Notes under the pieces: generated by a model
Told to the model about the DNA's origin: nothing
Databases searched by the model: none
What the model saw: the letters and a program-made list of their open reading frames with translations, nothing else
Program-made: the position numbers and the translations under genes
Assembly (NCBI RefSeq): GCF_900156315.1
Contig: NZ_FTNI01000019.1
Span: forward strand, 1-64,000
Direction: 5' to 3'
Origin: Microbispora rosea
Lineage (GTDB): Bacteria > Actinomycetota > Actinomycetes > Streptosporangiales > Streptosporangiaceae
DNA: 64,000 nt
Part shown: positions 60,692 through 64,000 of the stretch, piece by piece
How the letters are laid out: every line of letters starts with the position of its first letter
Position numbering within the stretch: the stretch's first letter is position 1

Positions 60692-61347
60692 CAGCTGCTC
60701 TCCTTCCGTACGGGAAGGGTGATCCGCGTGGCCACCTCGGGCTCGAAGGGGCCTTTGTCGTCCTTGTACGCGCCCGCGAGCATCCAGTCGTAGCCCTGGT
60801 TCATCAGCCCGAGTTGCTCGTACACGAACGAGCCCACGTCGAGGCTGATCTCCGGGGGCGCGGTCGCGGTGGGCTCGATTTCGTACTTCACCACGACCGT
60901 GGTGGTGATCCCGGGCTGCAGTTGGTGGCTCTCGACGCCGAGGCTGAGCACGGAGACCTCGGGGCCGTACTTGGTCTTGATCTCGGGGCGGGTCCGCAGG
61001 AGAGAGCCGGCGAAGGAGCCGAACGGCGAGTATTTCCCGGGGTCCGGCATGACGCCGACCGAGGCGGTCTCCTTGCCCATGTTGGTGACCTTGAGGACGA
61101 GCTCCAGGTAGCGCTTGTCGGTGCCGAAGTCGCCCTTCTCGGTGGTGTCGATCGCCTTGATGAACTGGGTGTGATACCGCCCCTGGTCGATCACGTCTCC
61201 GGGCGAGACCGTGGGCGGGGGCTTCTCCGGGGCCTCCTTGAAACCGCCGAGCGCGGCGGTGACGCCGATGCCCACCACGGCCAGCGCGGAGGCGACCGGG
61301 ACGAGGACCGGGCGTCGTCGGCGGGCGCCATTGGGGGATGACGTCAT
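60691..61347 (-). CDS. membrane-anchored extracytoplasmic protein
   Basis: A 218-residue protein from ATG 61347 (MTSSPNGARRRRP), with one TM (VLVPVASALAVVGIGVTAAL) and an outer Ig-like domain (YHTQFIKAIDTTEKGDFGTD, RYLELVLKVTNMGKETASVG). TACGAT lies 8 nt before the ATG, so the transcript may be leaderless. It is first in the three-gene operon and divergent from the TraG-like gene at 61,493 across 145 bp, so the two units may share regulation. No family is recognised with confidence. Confidence 0.65.
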   Translation of the reverse strand: MTSSPNGARRRRPVLVPVASALAVVGIGVTAALGGFKEAPEKPPPTVSPGDVIDQGRYHTQFIKAIDTTEKGDFGTDKRYLELVLKVTNMGKETASVGVMPDPGKYSPFGSFAGSLLRTRPEIKTKYGPEVSVLSLGVESHQLQPGITTTVVVKYEIEPTATAPPEISLDVGSFVYEQLGLMNQGYDWMLAGAYKDDKGPFEPEVATRITLPVRKESS

Positions 61348-61492
61348 GGCAAGCGATCGTAGTACGACCACAGTTGCCCCATTGGTCGCATTGGTTCGGT
61401 CCCCCGGCCGGAAATACGTCCGAATGGCGAGAAGCGCGCCCTGACAGGGCTTCCAGCTCCTACGCTGTGACCGAGGCGGACATGGAGGGCCC

Positions 61493-63427
61493 GTGGGCGA
61501 CCCGCACCCGGAGCATGCCCAGTTGCAGGCGGATCGGATCTACCTGGGCTGGCAGTACGCACTGCTGTACCCCGATCCCGGGCCGCCGCCGAAGCGACCG
61601 GCCAGGGAGGACGTCACCGAGGCTCCCGTGGACACCGAGTGGGTCCACCGGGAGCGGCTGCAGAAGGACCTGCTCAACCGCCCGGTCAAGATCTTCCGTA
61701 CGTTCATGGCCGTCGTGGCCGCGGGCATCCTGATCCTCGGCGTGACCGGCCTGCTCACCTGGTCGTTCGTGATGCTTGGCCTGGTCGCCGCGGGCGGTGT
61801 GGCCGCCATCTGCACCTACGCCATCCGGCAGGGCGACCGCGCGGTCAACGAGCGGCTCGACGAGCGCCGCCGCAAGGCGCTGCGGGAGCAGGAGCGCCGC
61901 CAGCGGGAGATCGTGACGGCCCAGGAGGAGCACGCCGCGAAATACCGCGACTGGGCCGAGAAGAAGAACCGCTTCGACCGGCAGATCACCTGGTATGCCG
62001 TGGCGGTGCCCGACGACATCGACCGGGTCGACGTGGCCGGGGGCACGCTGACCGGCTGGTCGGCGCTGGTCACGCTGATCGGCGCGACCCGGCTCTACAG
62101 CGGCGGCCACCTGACCGTGCTCGACCTGTCGGAGGGCGCGATCGCCAAGGACCTGATCGAGCTGGCGCGCAGGGGCGGGGACGACCCGCTCGTCTGGGTG
62201 CTCCCGGTGGACCTGCCCCGGCTCGACCTGGGTGCGACGCTCAAGCCCGAGGCGTTCGCCGACGTGCTCGCCCACGTGGTGAGCGTCAGCGAGGAGACCA
62301 GCAGGGACATCGGCTTCGACAACGCGATCCTGGAGCGCGTGCTGGAGGTCCTGGGCGAGAACGCGACGATCAGCCAGGTCACCGCCGCCCTGCGGGCGCT
62401 GGCCCAGGTGGGCGACCCGCGCGACGACATGAAGGGCGGCCTGCTCACGGCGTCGCAGCTCGAACGCATCGGCACGCTGTTCGGCCGGGGCGTGGCCGAC
62501 CGGGTGGTCATCGAGCGGGCCTGGGCGCTGGAGTCGCAGCTGCGCAAGCTGGAGACGCTGGGCTCCCAGGCCGTACGGCTGCCGCCCGCGCGGCTGCGGG
62601 TGGTCAGCATGGACCGGCAGGCGGGGGTCTTCGGCAACCGGGTGCTCGGGACGTACGTCGCGACCGCGCTCACGCACATCCTGCGCCAGTCGCCGGCCAG
62701 CGAGCGGCCCTGGTATCACACGATCATCGTGGCGGGCGCGGACAAGCTGCGCGGCGACGTGCTCGACCGGCTCATGGACGCCTGCGAGACCTCGCGCACC
62801 GGGCTCGTGCTGACCTACCGCAGCCTCACCCCGACCGTGCGGGAGCGGCTCGGCCGGGGACACGCGGCGGTCGCGTTCATGCGCCTGGGCAACGCCGAGG
62901 ACGCCCGGGTGGCCAGCGAGCACGTCGGCACCGAGCACCGCCTGGAGCTCGCCCAGCTCACCGAGACGTTCAGCACGGCGGTCAACGGCCCGAGCGGCTA
63001 CTACACCTCCACCGTCGGCGAGAGCCGTACGGAGGGGGAGGACAAGAGCGAGGGCGACCTGCGCGAGGACATCACCGAGTCGACCGAGTGGGGGCGGCGC
63101 GCGCCCACCGTGGTCGACGGGGTCCTGCAGCGGTCACGCGAGTTCCTGGTCGAGCCGCACCAGCTCCAGCAGCTTCCGACGACCTCCGTGATCGTCACCT
63201 ATTCGACGGCGGAGGGACGCCAGGTGCGCCTGGCGGACGCGAACCCGGCGATACTCACCTTCCCCAAGACGACGCTGGGGGAGTTCGAGGAGATCCGGCG
63301 GGCCGCTCTCACGCCCCCGGAGTCCGAGCCGGAGCCCGAACCGGAGCCGGAGGAGCCCGTGCTGCCCGATGTGCCGCCCAACCTCGGCCCGCCGCCGCCC
63401 CGCCTCGACTGGCGCAAGCGGTCATGA
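61493..63427 (+). CDS. two-TM protein with VirD4/TraG-like C-terminal region, no Walker A seen
   Basis: A 644-residue protein. GTG 61493 follows GGAGGG. Two TM helices at about residues 70-110 (VVAAGILILGVTGLLTWSFV) are followed by a charged coiled-coil stretch (ERRRKALREQERRQREIVTA). The soluble part includes HTIIVAGADKLRGDVLDRLM, ACETSRTGLVLTYRSLTPTV and VAFMRLGNAEDARVASEHVG, reminiscent of the late region of VirD4/TraG coupling ATPases. I see no GxxGxGKS/T loop, so it may be a degenerate or structural paralogue. The C-terminus is Glu/Pro-rich. Function is not assigned. Confidence 0.6.
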   Translation: MGDPHPEHAQLQADRIYLGWQYALLYPDPGPPPKRPAREDVTEAPVDTEWVHRERLQKDLLNRPVKIFRTFMAVVAAGILILGVTGLLTWSFVMLGLVAAGGVAAICTYAIRQGDRAVNERLDERRRKALREQERRQREIVTAQEEHAAKYRDWAEKKNRFDRQITWYAVAVPDDIDRVDVAGGTLTGWSALVTLIGATRLYSGGHLTVLDLSEGAIAKDLIELARRGGDDPLVWVLPVDLPRLDLGATLKPEAFADVLAHVVSVSEETSRDIGFDNAILERVLEVLGENATISQVTAALRALAQVGDPRDDMKGGLLTASQLERIGTLFGRGVADRVVIERAWALESQLRKLETLGSQAVRLPPARLRVVSMDRQAGVFGNRVLGTYVATALTHILRQSPASERPWYHTIIVAGADKLRGDVLDRLMDACETSRTGLVLTYRSLTPTVRERLGRGHAAVAFMRLGNAEDARVASEHVGTEHRLELAQLTETFSTAVNGPSGYYTSTVGESRTEGEDKSEGDLREDITESTEWGRRAPTVVDGVLQRSREFLVEPHQLQQLPTTSVIVTYSTAEGRQVRLADANPAILTFPKTTLGEFEEIRRAALTPPESEPEPEPEPEEPVLPDVPPNLGPPPPRLDWRKRS

Positions 63428-63507
63428 CCGCCTCCGAAACGTCGTACGCGCCCATGACACCGTCCGCTGTCGGTAAGGGCATCGTCAACCGGGGTGTGCG
63501 GGCGTGA
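63424..63507 (+). CDS. possible 27-residue coupled small protein
   Basis: An ATG overlapping the preceding stop (ATGA at 63424-63427) opens a 27-residue frame (MTASETSYAPMTPSAVGKGI then VNRGVRA). The next gene starts 46 nt after its stop. It may be a translational bridge or a chance frame; composition gives no clear answer. Confidence 0.25.
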   Translation: MTASETSYAPMTPSAVGKGIVNRGVRA

Positions 63508-63553
63508 TCGTTCGAGGAGTCTCTCCCCTGTTCGTCGTCACCTGAGGGGTCTG

Positions 63554-64000
63554 ATGCAGCCGTTTCCCCTGAGCGGGCCGTGGTACCGGATTCAGGCGAT
63601 CACCGCCCCATCGCGTAGTTCGTCCGCGGAGTGGGACTTCGTCACGGTGCTCCCCGCGGTCCTGTCCGCCGCGCAGCGCAACCGGCCGTTCGTCATCGGC
63701 TGGCTGTCGCGGGGTTCGGGTGCGCCGCTGGAGCTCATCACCAACGCGGGACCGCTCACACCGCCCAAGCCGCCAAAGCGGGCGGCGACCACGCCGGAGC
63801 CGCCGGTCACCGGCCCGCAGCCGCTGCTGTTCCCCGGCGGCGCACGCGGCGTGGAGATCGGCGACGAGTGGCTGGCCGACCTCGCCGACCTGGTGTGGAC
63901 GCCGTGCCCCGGCCGTCAGGCCCCGCCGCTCTACGGCAGGCGCGAGCCGGAGCCCGACGAGACCAAGCGGCCCACGCTGTTCGAGTCGACGCTGGTCACG
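63554..64000 (+). CDS. N-terminal part of a large protein, cut by the window end
   Basis: Open from ATG 63554 to the last base (149 codons, no stop). It begins MQPFPLSGPWYRIQAITAPS, then VTVLPAVLSAAQRNRPFVIG and WLSRGSGAPLELITNAGPLT, a proline-rich linker, and VEIGDEWLADLADLVWTPCP. It follows the TraG-like gene on the same strand and is probably its operon partner. Starts of this kind are seen on large membrane-linked ATP-binding proteins, but no ATP-binding motif lies in the visible part. Confidence 0.6.
   Translation, partial: MQPFPLSGPWYRIQAITAPSRSSSAEWDFVTVLPAVLSAAQRNRPFVIGWLSRGSGAPLELITNAGPLTPPKPPKRAATTPEPPVTGPQPLLFPGGARGVEIGDEWLADLADLVWTPCPGRQAPPLYGRREPEPDETKRPTLFESTLVT

Overview
The window is high-GC chromosomal DNA from an actinomycete. 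It carries mycothiol synthase (mshD), the orphan nitrogen regulator glnR, a SARP regulator, many GTG starts, and start codons 6-8 nt behind TANNNT boxes, which suggests leaderless transcripts. Gene content and protein style fit a Streptosporangiaceae-like genus such as Nonomuraea, Microbispora or Streptosporangium. That genus guess is inference.

Bases 1-28,500 are an accessory metabolic region dominated by plant-polysaccharide use. It has a secreted GH10 xylanase with CBM2 and a LacI regulator, a cytoplasmic GH3 glycosidase divergent from a fumarylacetoacetate-hydrolase-family sugar-acid dehydratase, and a second LacI regulator whose promoter carries the same operator as the GH3/FAH promoter. 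It also has a secreted two-domain esterase, a lipoprotein-dependent sugar ABC importer, and an IlvD/Edd sugar-acid dehydratase. Read together: xylan is cut outside the cell, oligomers are imported and split by GH3, and a pentonate may pass through the two dehydratases (Weimberg-type route; the sugar dehydrogenase is not in the window). Embedded in this region is a drug-defence block: rifampin phosphotransferase (rph) divergent from a DrrAB-like exporter, next to a 1036-residue SARP regulator.

Bases 28,500-46,000 are an unusual island. The 3' half of a tRNA-Gly(CCC) gene (intact at 45,922-45,995, minus strand) is repeated seven more times in the same orientation, at 28,535, 30,450, 34,333, 35,457, 42,223, 43,109 and 44,166. 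Around several copies there is a conserved module: a terminator hairpin and pairs of the heptamer NGGCMCG spaced 11 bp. Much of the DNA between copies consists of single genes or gene pairs (DinB-like, SUKH, DUF6461, VapBC-type, a zinc-ribbon protein), mixed with broken genes and IS fragments. A decayed tyrosine integrase ends beside one copy. The simplest reading is serial integration, or a cassette-like array, at one tRNA.

Bases 46,000-57,100 look like conserved core: dcd, DUF47 protein and Pit phosphate transporter, mshD, a secreted 5'-nucleotidase, glnR, a MoaD-like protein, a DUF2993 protein, an ECF sigma/anti-sigma pair, a thioredoxin-like protein, and a sulfur operon (DUF4395, sulfurtransferase, DUF1416) behind a short cysteine-containing leader peptide. 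After a second AbrB/PIN pair, 57,839-64,000 holds poorly characterised membrane proteins. These are a three-gene minus-strand operon of anchored extracytoplasmic proteins and a plus-strand unit starting with a two-TM protein that resembles the VirD4/TraG C-terminal region but shows no Walker A motif. The last gene runs off the window.
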